Assembly (NCBI GenBank): GCA_022841475.1
Contig: JALHRJ010000008.1
Location: forward strand, 1-64,000
Source: Cyclobacteriaceae bacterium
Lineage (GTDB): Bacteria; Bacteroidota; Bacteroidia; Cytophagales; Cyclobacteriaceae
Length of the DNA: 64,000 nt
Direction of reading: 5' to 3'
The position numbers and the translations under genes were made by a program. Position 1 is the first letter of the stretch, and the number at the start of each line of letters is the position of its first letter. The notes below the pieces were generated by a model. That model was not told the DNA's origin. It did no database searches and saw nothing but the letters and a program-made list of their open reading frames with translations. This document shows, piece by piece, positions 8,936 to 17,349 of the stretch.

Positions 8936-9092
8936 AAAGAAGCTGTCTCAAAGTAATTTTCAATTGTCAGCCTGAGCCTGCCTGCGCGTAGCCACTTCGG
9001 CAAAGACAGGCATGTCGAAGCTATTTTACTTCAATACAAAGGTTTCGACAAGCTCAACCTGACAACTGAGTGGCTTTCGAGGCAGCCTCTTT
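8936..9092. repeat. composite nested palindromic repeat, also leuS terminator
   Basis: Three nested inverted repeats fill the leuS-ABC gap. Outermost arms are AAAGAAGCTGTCTCAAAG (8936-8953) and CTTTCGAGGCAGCCTCTTT (9074-9092). Inside are TTGTCAGCCTGAGC (from 8965) and its partner GCTCAACCTGACAA (to about 9064), with the matching TGTCGAA and TTCGACA next to them. Inserted in the left inner arm, at about 8978-9012, is a third palindrome bounded by TGCCTG and CAGGCA. On the minus strand the outer hairpin follows leuS and ends in a run of eight Ts, so it can terminate leuS. These motifs resemble high-copy intergenic repeats common in Bacteroidota. Confidence 0.7.
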
Positions 9093-9114
9093 AATATTTT
9101 TAATGGATCAGATC

Positions 9115-12100
9115 CTAAAGCACCACGTTCACAATCTTACCAGGCACCACAATCACTTTTTTGGGTGTCTTGCCTTCGGTCCACTTTTGTACGATGTCGG
9201 AAGCGAGCACGGTCTTTTCGATTTCTTCTTTAGGCACATCCAACGCAAATTCCATCTGCGCACGTACTTTACCGTTGATGGAGATGGGATAGCTGAATGA
9301 ACTTTCGATCAGGTATTGCTCCTCGAATTTCGGGAACGATGCATTTAAGATGGTATCCGGATGACCCAGCAACGACCACAATTCTTCTGTAAGATGTGGA
9401 GCAAAAGGGGAGAGGGCAATCACCAGCGGTTCAATGATTTTACGTTTGTTGCATTTCAACGAACTCAATTCATTGGCGCAGATCATAAACTCACTCACGG
9501 AAGTATTGAAGGAAAAGTTCTCAATATCCTGTTCTACTTTCTTCAACGTTTTGTGAAGCACTTTTAATTCCTCGCGAGTAGGTTCTGCCTCACTGACTTT
9601 GAATTTGCCCGTACTGTCGTGGAGCAAATTCCAGAATCTACGTAAGAATTTATACACGCCATCAATGCCGTTGGTGTTCCAGGGTTTCGATTGTTCCAGC
9701 GGCCCGAGAAACATTTCGTACATACGCAGCGTGTCGGCACCATAATCTGTAATGATTTGATCGGGGTTGACTACGTTAAAGTATGACTTGCTCATTTTTT
9801 CGATGGCCGAGCCACAGATGTATTTGCCATCTTCCAAAATGAATTCCGCATTGGCGAAATCAGGTTTCCATTTTTTGAAACCTTCAGTATTTAATTCTAA
9901 TCCATTAACCAAACTGATATCGACATGAAGTTCATCGGTTTCATGCTTGTCTTTAAATCCGGCCGAAACAAATTGATGCGTGCCTCTAATCCGATACACA
10001 AATCTGGAATCACCCGTAATCTTGCCCTGATTAATCAACTTCTTAAACGGCTCATCAAAATTAAGGTAGCCTAAGTCGTGCAGCACTTTTGTCCACAAAC
10101 GTGAGTATAATAAATGGGCAACGGCATGTTCCGAGCCACCTACATAAACATCCACCTGATTCCAGTAGTCGAGTACTTTCTTATCTGCGAAAGCGTGTTC
10201 GTTGTGCGGATCCATGTAACGTAAAAAATACCACGCAGCACCCGCATGCGTAGGCATCGTGTTACTGTCGCGTTTTTGATCAGGCGCAAAATTGATCCAG
10301 TCAGTCAGGTTTGCCAACGGACCTTCACCATTCCCCGAAGGTTTGAAATTATCCGAAGGTGGAAGTTGTAACGGCAATTCACTTTCCTTCATCGCATAGG
10401 GCATACCGTCTTTAAAGACTACGGGAAAGGGTTCGCCCCAATAGCGCTGACGGCTCCAGCCTGCATCGCGCATTTTATAATTCACCTGGCGTTTGCCGAT
10501 GCCCATTTCTTCGAGTTTGGTCGCCACTATATCAATTGCTTTGTGCATCACCATCCCATTCAGGAAATCCGAATTTTCCAGGATGGCATCTTTCGTTGGG
10601 TTAGCTTCTTCACCATTATAATGCGAACCGATGATGTTGGTGATCGGTAGTTTGAAATGTTTGGCAAACTTATGATCGCGCTCATCGCCACACGGCACAC
10701 CCATAATGGCACCGGTTCCATATCCAGCCAATACATACTCACTGATCCAGATTGGAATTTCACGTCCGTTAAATGGATTGATAGCATACGCACCAGTAAA
10801 CGCACCCGTAATCTTTTTTACTTCCGCCATGCGGTCAATCTCTGACCGACTCTCTACGTACTTCAGATATTTTTCTATTTCATCTTTTTGTTCAGGAGTA
10901 GTGATCTTTTTTACAAGATCGTGTTCAGGAGCGATTACCATAAAATCAACACCGAAGATGGTGTCGGGGCGGGTTGTGAAGACGGTGAGGACCTCACCTC
11001 CCGGCCCCTTTTTTTGCGCCTCACCCCGTCCCTCTCCGGGGGAGAGGGTGTTAGAGTCTTTTATGGATAAAGCTTTGTCCAATGATTCTTGGATATCTTT
11101 AAGGACTTTTTTGAGATCACTCTTGACTTGATCGTTGCTAAATCGAATAACAGTAAACCCTTCTGAGTTTAAAAATTCTGTTCTTGCATGATCAAATTCT
11201 TTATTACCTAAATGATAATCACCATCGACTTCAATGACCAATCGCTTATCAAGACACACAAAATCTGCAATGAATACTCCAATGGCATGTTGCCGCCTTA
11301 TTTTATGGCCGAGTTTACTATTTCTAACTTCTTGCCATACGATATCTTCCGATGCTGTTTGATTCTGTCGATTCTCTTTTGAAAACTCTTTCAAATATTT
11401 CCAATATTTTTTTTCCGAAGTCTCAAAGCCCCTCTCCAACGGAGAGGGGTTTGGGGTGAGGCTTGTATTCTCTCCAAGAGAGGGGCTTGCCTCGCCAGAC
11501 GAAGCTTCAGAGTAGGTTGGGGTGAGGTTAAAATTTACCAACGCCCCCACACTCTTCCCAATCCAATTCCGCTGAATCTCTTTCATCGACTCACTGAAGT
11601 CAATCTCATCCAATCCCTTCAGCAAACGCTCGGCATATTCGGTGATGCGCAAACTCCATTGACGCATTTGTTTTTTTACTACCGGAAATCCTCCGCGATA
11701 ACTAACGCCATTAATAACTTCGTCATTGGCCAGCACAGTACCTAACGCTTCGCACCAGTTTACATCGGTATAAGCGAGATAAGCGAGACGATATTCCATT
11801 AAAATCTCCTGCTGTTCTTTTTCAGAGTATGATTTCCAATCGGTTGAACTAAAATTTTGAATTTTGAATTTTGAATTCGGAATAGCGTGATTCACATTCC
11901 CTTCCACCTCAAAAATCTTTATCAGTTCCGAAATGCGTTCGGCCTTTTCTTTTTTACGATTAAACCAGCTATCGAAAATCTGTAAGAAGATCCACTGTGT
12001 CCAGCGATAATATTTTGGGTCGCAGGTTTGAACTTCGCGACTCCAGTCGTAGGAAAAACCTATTTTGCCTAATTGTCTTTTAAAGTTGTTGATGTTATCG

Positions 12101-12426
12101 GCCGTGGAAACAGCGGGATGGATACCATGCTCCAATGCATATTGTTCAGCGGGTAGACCAAACGCATCAAAGCCCATCGGGTGCAACACATTAAAACCTT
12201 TCACACGTTTGAAACGCGCTACAATATCCGAGGCGATATATCCCAGAGGGTGCCCAACGTGTAGTCCTGCCCCGGAAGGATAAGGAAACATATCAAGCAC
12301 GTAATACTTGGGCTTGTCCCGATAGCTATCGGGATTGTTTGAAACTTTATATACCTCCTTTTCAATCCAGGTTTTGCGCCATTTTTCTTCTATTCGCTTG
12401 ATCTCGTCTTTCGTGTATTCGGCCAT
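9115..12426 (-). CDS. leuS: leucyl-tRNA synthetase with inserted DUF559 domain
   Basis: A 1103-residue class Ia leucyl-tRNA synthetase that charges tRNA-Leu in the cytoplasm. HVGH (56-59) and KMSKS (877-881) form the ATP site, and TTRPDT (about 487-492) is the threonine-rich editing motif of the CP1 domain. Without residues about 300-478 it would be 924 residues, normal for the phylum. The extra segment sits between VNFNL and VFTTRPDT and encodes a DUF559 nuclease-like domain flanked by hairpin repeats (see the entry at 10984-11527). A second, shorter oddity is SKFKIQNF near residue 184, encoded by a repeated TTTTGAA run. The frame is intact, and as an essential gene it is presumably functional unless a second leuS exists. 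Confidence 0.93.
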   Translation of the reverse strand: MAEYTKDEIKRIEEKWRKTWIEKEVYKVSNNPDSYRDKPKYYVLDMFPYPSGAGLHVGHPLGYIASDIVARFKRVKGFNVLHPMGFDAFGLPAEQYALEHGIHPAVSTADNINNFKRQLGKIGFSYDWSREVQTCDPKYYRWTQWIFLQIFDSWFNRKKEKAERISELIKIFEVEGNVNHAIPNSKFKIQNFSSTDWKSYSEKEQQEILMEYRLAYLAYTDVNWCEALGTVLANDEVINGVSYRGGFPVVKKQMRQWSLRITEYAERLLKGLDEIDFSESMKEIQRNWIGKSVGALVNFNLTPTYSEASSGEASPSLGENTSLTPNPSPLERGFETSEKKYWKYLKEFSKENRQNQTASEDIVWQEVRNSKLGHKIRRQHAIGVFIADFVCLDKRLVIEVDGDYHLGNKEFDHARTEFLNSEGFTVIRFSNDQVKSDLKKVLKDIQESLDKALSIKDSNTLSPGEGRGEAQKKGPGGEVLTVFTTRPDTIFGVDFMVIAPEHDLVKKITTPEQKDEIEKYLKYVESRSEIDRMAEVKKITGAFTGAYAINPFNGREIPIWISEYVLAGYGTGAIMGVPCGDERDHKFAKHFKLPITNIIGSHYNGEEANPTKDAILENSDFLNGMVMHKAIDIVATKLEEMGIGKRQVNYKMRDAGWSRQRYWGEPFPVVFKDGMPYAMKESELPLQLPPSDNFKPSGNGEGPLANLTDWINFAPDQKRDSNTMPTHAGAAWYFLRYMDPHNEHAFADKKVLDYWNQVDVYVGGSEHAVAHLLYSRLWTKVLHDLGYLNFDEPFKKLINQGKITGDSRFVYRIRGTHQFVSAGFKDKHETDELHVDISLVNGLELNTEGFKKWKPDFANAEFILEDGKYICGSAIEKMSKSYFNVVNPDQIITDYGADTLRMYEMFLGPLEQSKPWNTNGIDGVYKFLRRFWNLLHDSTGKFKVSEAEPTREELKVLHKTLKKVEQDIENFSFNTSVSEFMICANELSSLKCNKRKIIEPLVIALSPFAPHLTEELWSLLGHPDTILNASFPKFEEQYLIESSFSYPISINGKVRAQMEFALDVPKEEIEKTVLASDIVQKWTEGKTPKKVIVVPGKIVNVVL
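10984..11527 (-). mobile_element. DUF559 insertion element inside leuS
   Basis: This segment is absent from ordinary LeuRS. Its ends are inverted: CCTCACCTCC at 10992-11001 and GGTTGGGGTGAGG at 11515-11527. Next to them are hairpins CCCTCTCC/GGAGAGGG (11030-11037 and 11041-11048) and CCCCTCTCC/GGAGAGGGG (11429-11437 and 11441-11449), each joined to a further CCTCACCCC or GGGGTGAGG. GGTGAGG occurs in direct orientation at 10984-10990 and 11521-11527, exactly 537 bases (179 codons) apart, so precise loss restores the frame. The core (about residues 335-455 of LeuS) has ADFVCLDKRLVIEVDGDYH and a following IRFSNDQV, typical of DUF559 proteins with a PD-(D/E)XK-like fold. Confidence 0.85.
11852..11880. 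repeat. short tandem TTTTGAA repeat in leuS
   Basis: On the plus strand the heptad-like unit TTTTGAA is repeated three times in a row, ending GAATTC. In leuS it encodes SKFKIQNF, a stretch not usual for the family at this place. The same low-complexity string is common between genes in Bacteroidota, so it looks like a small in-frame addition from an intergenic repeat, next to position 184 of the protein. Confidence 0.55.
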
Positions 12427-12453
12427 TTTTGAACAGGTTCACAATTTGAACCG

Positions 12454-12461
12454 CAAAAATA
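12454..12461 (-). promoter_or_regulatory. probable leuS promoter, -7 element
   Basis: On the minus strand the sequence TATTTTTG is an exact match to the Bacteroidota -7 element TAnnTTTG, 28 bases before the leuS start codon. No perfect TTTG stands 19-21 bases further up; the closest is a GTGTTTC stretch. The assignment rests on the -7 match and position. Confidence 0.45.
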
Positions 12462-12505
12462 GTGTAAAGAGCTGAAACACCCATCTAGAATTGTGAACCA
12501 ACAAA

Positions 12506-12531
12506 AAAGTCAGGCCGACAGACCTGACTTT
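12506..12531 (-). terminator. intrinsic terminator after the Gfo/Idh gene
   Basis: Arms AAAGTCAGG (12506-12514) and CCTGACTTT (12523-12531) form a nine-base stem with an eight-base loop, 23 bases past the stop codon of the oxidoreductase gene. On the minus strand it runs into TTTTTTG. It separates that gene from leuS. Confidence 0.8.
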
Positions 12532-12553
12532 AAACAAGTGTTTCATTTTTCAA

Positions 12554-13633
12554 TTATCCCAACCATAAGTCCACCGGCTTTTTAACTACCGGAGTAAATG
12601 GTAATTCAATTTTCTTTCCTTGCCCAGCAGATGCATAAGCAGCATAGATTACTTCAAGTACTTTCCGACCTAATTCTCCGGTCACCAAGGGTTCTTTATT
12701 GTTTCGCACACAATCGATAAAGTGCTTCAACTCATGCGGATAACCCTGGTTGAATGCTTCTTCAAAAATCGGGAAACTCCAGCCGGCAGTTGTGTCTGCC
12801 TTCTCCATAGCATATCCAAACCCTTTTTTGCTATAAGCAAGGGCTGCGTTGCCGCGGAATAAATCAGCTTGCATCAAACCTTCAGTACCATACACTTCGC
12901 AATGGTCGTCCATACCTCCGTGTTGGGCCCAACTGTTTTCGGCCACGCCAATGGTGCCATTCTCAAATTCCACTATCACCACCGAGTTATCTTCGCCTTT
13001 GGTTCTTCCTTTGTGCAGCACGGTGTTCATCGAAGCTAACACGCTTTTTACCTTGGCATTATTCAACATCCAGAAAAACCATCCAAAGGCATGACAACCC
13101 ATGTCCATCAGCACACCGCCACCGGCAAGGTTAATATCATAAAACCAGTCGGAGTGTGGACCAGAATGTTTCTCCGCTTGCTTGAGCATGTAGATATCTC
13201 CGATGGCACCTTCTTTCACCAGACTTCTAACCCGCTCATATTTAGGTGCGAAACAAAGTTCTTCAGCATACATCAGTTTTACGCCTTGTTGTTTGCAGAC
13301 CTTTATCATTTCATCTGCTTCTTCGATGGTCACTGCTAGTGGCTTTTCGATGATGATATGCTTTTTTGCCATTGCAGCTTTGATGGTTGCCTGGGCATGT
13401 AAAAAGTTAGGCAGGCAGACATCCACCACTTCGCACCCCGATTCGTTGATAATGGCATCCATTGAATCGTACCATTTTTGAATATGATGTTTTTCGGCAA
13501 AGGCTTTTGCTTTGTTGATGTCGCGACTATACACTGCAACTATTTCGGCTTCCGGTACAAATCGTTCATAACTCTCCACGTGGATGTCGGAGATGAATCC
13601 ACAGCCAAGGATGGCAACTTTTGTTTTACTCAT
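12554..13633 (-). CDS. Gfo/Idh/MocA-family oxidoreductase
   Basis: A 359-residue NAD(P)-dependent sugar or cyclitol dehydrogenase. The N-terminal Rossmann fold begins VAILGCGFISDIHVESY (6-22), and EKPLAVTIEEAD (about 96-107) carries the conserved lysine of the EKP motif. The C-terminal half has GGGVLMDMGCHAFGW near 171-185, where the catalytic-site Asp and His of the family occur. No signal peptide, so cytoplasmic, in contrast to the many Tat-exported members in this phylum. The substrate cannot be deduced: the nearest gene on the same strand is an M28 peptidase 27 bases upstream, which could be cotranscribed but is functionally unrelated. Confidence 0.88.
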   Translation of the reverse strand: MSKTKVAILGCGFISDIHVESYERFVPEAEIVAVYSRDINKAKAFAEKHHIQKWYDSMDAIINESGCEVVDVCLPNFLHAQATIKAAMAKKHIIIEKPLAVTIEEADEMIKVCKQQGVKLMYAEELCFAPKYERVRSLVKEGAIGDIYMLKQAEKHSGPHSDWFYDINLAGGGVLMDMGCHAFGWFFWMLNNAKVKSVLASMNTVLHKGRTKGEDNSVVIVEFENGTIGVAENSWAQHGGMDDHCEVYGTEGLMQADLFRGNAALAYSKKGFGYAMEKADTTAGWSFPIFEEAFNQGYPHELKHFIDCVRNNKEPLVTGELGRKVLEVIYAAYASAGQGKKIELPFTPVVKKPVDLWLG

Positions 13634-13660
13634 ATTATTTTTATAGGTAGTTAGTAATAT

Positions 13661-14968
13661 TTATCTCACCGTTGCTTTATCAATTCGTTTGGGTGTATCG
13701 GCACCGCTTACGATAGACTTCGCACTCAAGGCTATGGCCCGAATGGTAGAAGTAATATTCTTCATGTCCAGAGTTTCCACTTCATCATCTACCGTATGGT
13801 AGAACTTGTCGATATCAATTTCATCGGTGGAGATCGTATGTGCAGGAACTCCCAAACGAGCCAGCGTTGCATTGTCCGATCGGTAGAAAAGATTTTGCTG
13901 CGGATAAGGATCAGGCCTGAACTCAAATTGGGTTCCTTTTAAATTCTTCTGAAGTATTTCTCCAAAGTCGGAACGTTCATAACCTGTAATGAATGCAAAA
14001 TTTTGTCCCCACTTCGATGGCTTACCTATCATTTCAATATTAAACATGGCCATCACCTTATCGGGATTGAGTTGTTCTGAAAAATATTTTGAACCGTAGC
14101 CGCCAATTTCTTCAGCCGTAAAGGCGACAAAGATCAACGTGCGGTTATTGTTTTTGATTTTATTAAAGTATCGGGCTAATTCAATTACAGCCGTAGTACC
14201 TGAAGCATCATCATCCGCTCCATTAGCGATGGAGTCGCCCGCTACGGAAGGTCTGATGCCAATGTGATCATAATGACCTGAGAAGACGACAAACTCATCG
14301 GGCTTCGTTTTGCCGGGAATTATTCCCATTACATTGGCCATGGTTACAGTTTCAATTTTTTGGGTTGCTTTCACTGCGTAGGATAATACAGAAGTAACAC
14401 CCACAACAAATATTTTATTTGATTTACGTTGTGTCACGAATCGCCTTCCAAAATATCCTTTTAACTCGGCAAGATGTCCTTTAAATTCGGGTGCCACCAA
14501 CACAATGGCAGAGGAGGTGTCGCGTGTCAGGTTAAAAGCCTTGCTGAGAAAATGTTGTCTTACATTAGCAATCGAAGTATCGTAGGGGATAAGAATTACC
14601 CCGAGACCTTTCGTATAGTTCGCCTCCGTTTTTTCTGAAACAAATAAGGTATTTTCAGCAGGAATTTTCTGGCCGTTGATAACCACCTCCAGGGTTTGTG
14701 GCACAATCATGTCTTTTTTAAACTCCTGACGGTAAGAATTAAGTCCGGCAAAGTTTTTAAGACCAATTTTTTTGAATTCACTTTCAATGAAGGCAGTTGC
14801 TTTTTCAATGTGTTTCGGTTCAGTGGCCGAGCGGCCCATCATATCATCCGCAGCCAGCGTTTTGATTACGCGAGTGATACTTTCTTCTTTAATGAATTTT
14901 TGTTCGGGTTGACCAAGCGCAAGCTGAGAGGATATGCCAAGGGCAACCATTACAAGATATCTTTTCAT
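13661..14968 (-). CDS. exported M28-family zinc aminopeptidase
   Basis: A 435-residue exported metallopeptidase with signal peptide (residues 1-19, ALGQ). The M28 zinc site is complete: His232 in SGHYDHIG, the bridging aspartate in NGADDDASG (about 252-254), Glu286-Glu287 in AFTAEEIGGYGS, and later Asp and His ligands (IEMIGKPS region and HTVDDE). It removes N-terminal residues from peptides outside the inner membrane. An insert of about 90 residues between 105 and 200 looks like a PA-type domain, common in this family. The start is ATG with a clear signal peptide; the gene is divergent from the TonB receptor at 15161. Confidence 0.9.
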   Translation of the reverse strand: MKRYLVMVALGISSQLALGQPEQKFIKEESITRVIKTLAADDMMGRSATEPKHIEKATAFIESEFKKIGLKNFAGLNSYRQEFKKDMIVPQTLEVVINGQKIPAENTLFVSEKTEANYTKGLGVILIPYDTSIANVRQHFLSKAFNLTRDTSSAIVLVAPEFKGHLAELKGYFGRRFVTQRKSNKIFVVGVTSVLSYAVKATQKIETVTMANVMGIIPGKTKPDEFVVFSGHYDHIGIRPSVAGDSIANGADDDASGTTAVIELARYFNKIKNNNRTLIFVAFTAEEIGGYGSKYFSEQLNPDKVMAMFNIEMIGKPSKWGQNFAFITGYERSDFGEILQKNLKGTQFEFRPDPYPQQNLFYRSDNATLARLGVPAHTISTDEIDIDKFYHTVDDEVETLDMKNITSTIRAIALSAKSIVSGADTPKRIDKATVR

Positions 14969-15119
14969 TTTAACAAGTTATTTGTTGCCAAATTATTGAT
15001 AAGAACCGCTAAATCCAATCGGGGATTTTTAAGCGGTAAATCGGTAGGTGTTGGTTTTCTACAATTCATCACGCAAGTCTTACACTTCAGCAACCTTCTT
15101 TATTAAAAGCTCTCTAGCC

Positions 15120-15158
15120 GAGCCACTTTTGACGTGTAATCGCCATAAAAAGTGACTC
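15120..15158. promoter_or_regulatory. leader hairpin before the TonB receptor
   Basis: Arms GAGCCACTTTT (15120-15130) and AAAAGTGACTC (15148-15158) pair with one mismatch across a 17-base loop, and the second arm ends two bases before the ATG at 15161. In the transcript the hairpin would cover the ribosome-binding region; as DNA it could be an operator. There is no T tract, so it is not a terminator. Confidence 0.4.
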
Positions 15159-15160
15159 GT

Positions 15161-17320
15161 ATGAAGTTTATCGCACTTATTCTGTTTTCAATGATCTCCC
15201 AGATCTCCTGGTCTCAAACCAAAATTTCGGGAGTAGTTAGGGATGTAAAAGGAGAGCCCATTCCGGGCGCTAATATTATGATCAAGGATTCGTATGATGG
15301 TACCAGTTCAGGTGTGGATGGTACATTTTCATTTATCACTGAGGAAAGTGGTACCCAGGTGTTGAACATAACTTTTGTTGGATATAAGTTTTTTGCTCAA
15401 GAGGTTGAACTTACCGGCAAGCCTATAATAATCGAAGTGCTTCTCAAAGAAGAGATCAACCAACTCGATGGTGTGGTGATATCGGCAGGGTCATTTACAG
15501 CCGGTGAGGAAAAGCGCAGAACAATTTTAAAGGCTGTTGACATTGCTACTACGGCTGGTGCTACAGCAGATATTGCCGGTGCACTGAATACGTTACCCGG
15601 TACACAAAAAGTTGGTGAAACCGGCCGCTTGTTTGTTCGTGGTGGTGATGATTCTGAAACCCGCACTTTCATCGATGGCATGGTCGTGCTGGATGCTTAC
15701 GGTCCGGCAGCACCTAATACACCTTCGCGTGGACGTTTTCTTCCTTTTATGTTTAAGGGAACAAGTTTCAGTACCGGAGGGTATTCCGCAGAATACGGTC
15801 AGGCGCTTTCGTCTGCGCTCGTCCTTAATTCCAAAGATATTGCGGAAATGAACCAAACTGATATCGGCATTCTTTCAGTGGGTGCAGATGTAGCGCACAC
15901 GCAGGTTTGGGATCGGGCCTCGGTATCAGGCAAAATACAATACACCAACATTCGGCCCTACTTCGGTTTGATTAATCAGGAAGTCGATTGGAGAATTCCT
16001 CCGGCATCGGGTGAGGGCAGTTTTGCCTATCGGCAGAAATCCGGAAAAGATGGCCTGTTTAAATTTTTTGGTAATGTTAATCATTCCTCATTCTCCTTGT
16101 ATAATCATAACATACTTGATCCTTCCATCAGGCAACAGGTTGACCTTACCAATAACTATGGATATGGCAATGGATCGTACCAACAATCGCTAAATGCAAA
16201 TTGGTCATTACGCACGGGCATTGCCTATTCTTTTAATCAGAACAAAACCAAGGTAGATGGTTTACCCTTGAACGAAACTGAAGAAGGAATTCATGCCAAA
16301 GTAGTATTTGAACATTCTGCCCATGATCAACTCGAGTTGCGAATGGGAGGTGAGATCATAAACCGCTTCTACGAAGCCACGCGCTATAATATTGTTTCGG
16401 ATGCCACTGAATCGCTTAGTTTATCTGAGCCTTTATCGTCTGCTTTCGCGGAAGCTGAATACTATGTAAGTAATCATTTTGTTGCCAAGGCTGGCGGCCG
16501 ATTTGAATACAACGGACTTAACAATGAAGCGAATGTTGATCCTCGTCTTTCATTGGCCTACAAGCCCGGTAAGCAAGGTCAGTTTTCTTTTGCTTACGGT
16601 ACTTTCCGCCAATCACCCTTGAATCAATATCTAAGAACTCATAATCAACTTGATGCGCAACGGGCCGAACATTTTATTCTTAACTACCAGATCCTCACGG
16701 ATCGCAAAACGTTCCGCATCGAAACGTATTATAAAAAGTATAGCGACCTGATTAAATTTAATGGTGCGCCAACCATGCTTACCAATTCCGGTACTGGGTA
16801 CGCAAAAGGCATCGAACTTTTCTGGCGCGATAATGAAACCATTAAGAATGTTGACTATTGGATTTCCTATTCCTTTCTGGATACGAAACGCGATTACCTG
16901 AACTTCCCTGCATCAGCCGTTCCATCTTTTGCCTCAGCGCATAATTTCTCTTTCGTCTATAAACATTTCGTTACGGCTATCAAATCTCAACTGGGGTTTA
17001 CGTATAGCTATAGCAGTGGTCGCACGTACTTTAATCCGAACAAACCTGCAGATCAATTTAACTCAGACAAAACTCCTTCTTACCAGGATATGAGTGCAAA
17101 CATTGCCTACCTGCCTAAGAATAATCTGATCATCTATTTGTCGTGTACCAACCTGCTCGGTCGTGATAATATTTTTGGTTATGAATACAGCGTACTTCCT
17201 AATACGGCTGGGGTTTATGAGAGCCGACCTATTCGCCAGCCTGCACCACGCTTTTTATTCATAGGAGTTTTTATCACCATCAGTAAAAATAAATCGATCA
17301 ATCAATTACCGAATCTCTAA
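15161..17320 (+). CDS. TonB-dependent outer-membrane receptor
   Basis: A 719-residue receptor that takes up a substrate through the outer membrane with energy from TonB/ExbBD. After the signal peptide (MKFIALILFSMISQISWSQ) comes a carboxypeptidase-regulatory-like beta-sandwich (about 22-105, GVVRDVKGEPIPGANIMI), then the plug (about 110-225, GRLFVRGGDDSETRTFIDG) and a beta-barrel to the C-terminus. I chose ATG 15161 rather than GTG 15152, because it gives a clean signal peptide and lies just after the hairpin. The next genes are a TPR-like protein 29 bases downstream and a LytS/LytTR pair. Substrate unknown; the barrel is shorter than in SusC proteins. Confidence 0.9.
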   Translation: MKFIALILFSMISQISWSQTKISGVVRDVKGEPIPGANIMIKDSYDGTSSGVDGTFSFITEESGTQVLNITFVGYKFFAQEVELTGKPIIIEVLLKEEINQLDGVVISAGSFTAGEEKRRTILKAVDIATTAGATADIAGALNTLPGTQKVGETGRLFVRGGDDSETRTFIDGMVVLDAYGPAAPNTPSRGRFLPFMFKGTSFSTGGYSAEYGQALSSALVLNSKDIAEMNQTDIGILSVGADVAHTQVWDRASVSGKIQYTNIRPYFGLINQEVDWRIPPASGEGSFAYRQKSGKDGLFKFFGNVNHSSFSLYNHNILDPSIRQQVDLTNNYGYGNGSYQQSLNANWSLRTGIAYSFNQNKTKVDGLPLNETEEGIHAKVVFEHSAHDQLELRMGGEIINRFYEATRYNIVSDATESLSLSEPLSSAFAEAEYYVSNHFVAKAGGRFEYNGLNNEANVDPRLSLAYKPGKQGQFSFAYGTFRQSPLNQYLRTHNQLDAQRAEHFILNYQILTDRKTFRIETYYKKYSDLIKFNGAPTMLTNSGTGYAKGIELFWRDNETIKNVDYWISYSFLDTKRDYLNFPASAVPSFASAHNFSFVYKHFVTAIKSQLGFTYSYSSGRTYFNPNKPADQFNSDKTPSYQDMSANIAYLPKNNLIIYLSCTNLLGRDNIFGYEYSVLPNTAGVYESRPIRQPAPRFLFIGVFITISKNKSINQLPNL

Positions 17321-17349
17321 TTCAACTCAACAATTAACTAACAACACTT

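Noticed and set aside
10984-11527. Intein in LeuRS
   Set aside because: The inserted segment lacks a Cys or Ser at its start, a His-Asn end and any splicing blocks. It is framed by inverted hairpin repeats and matches a DUF559 nuclease-like domain, so it is read as an insertion element.
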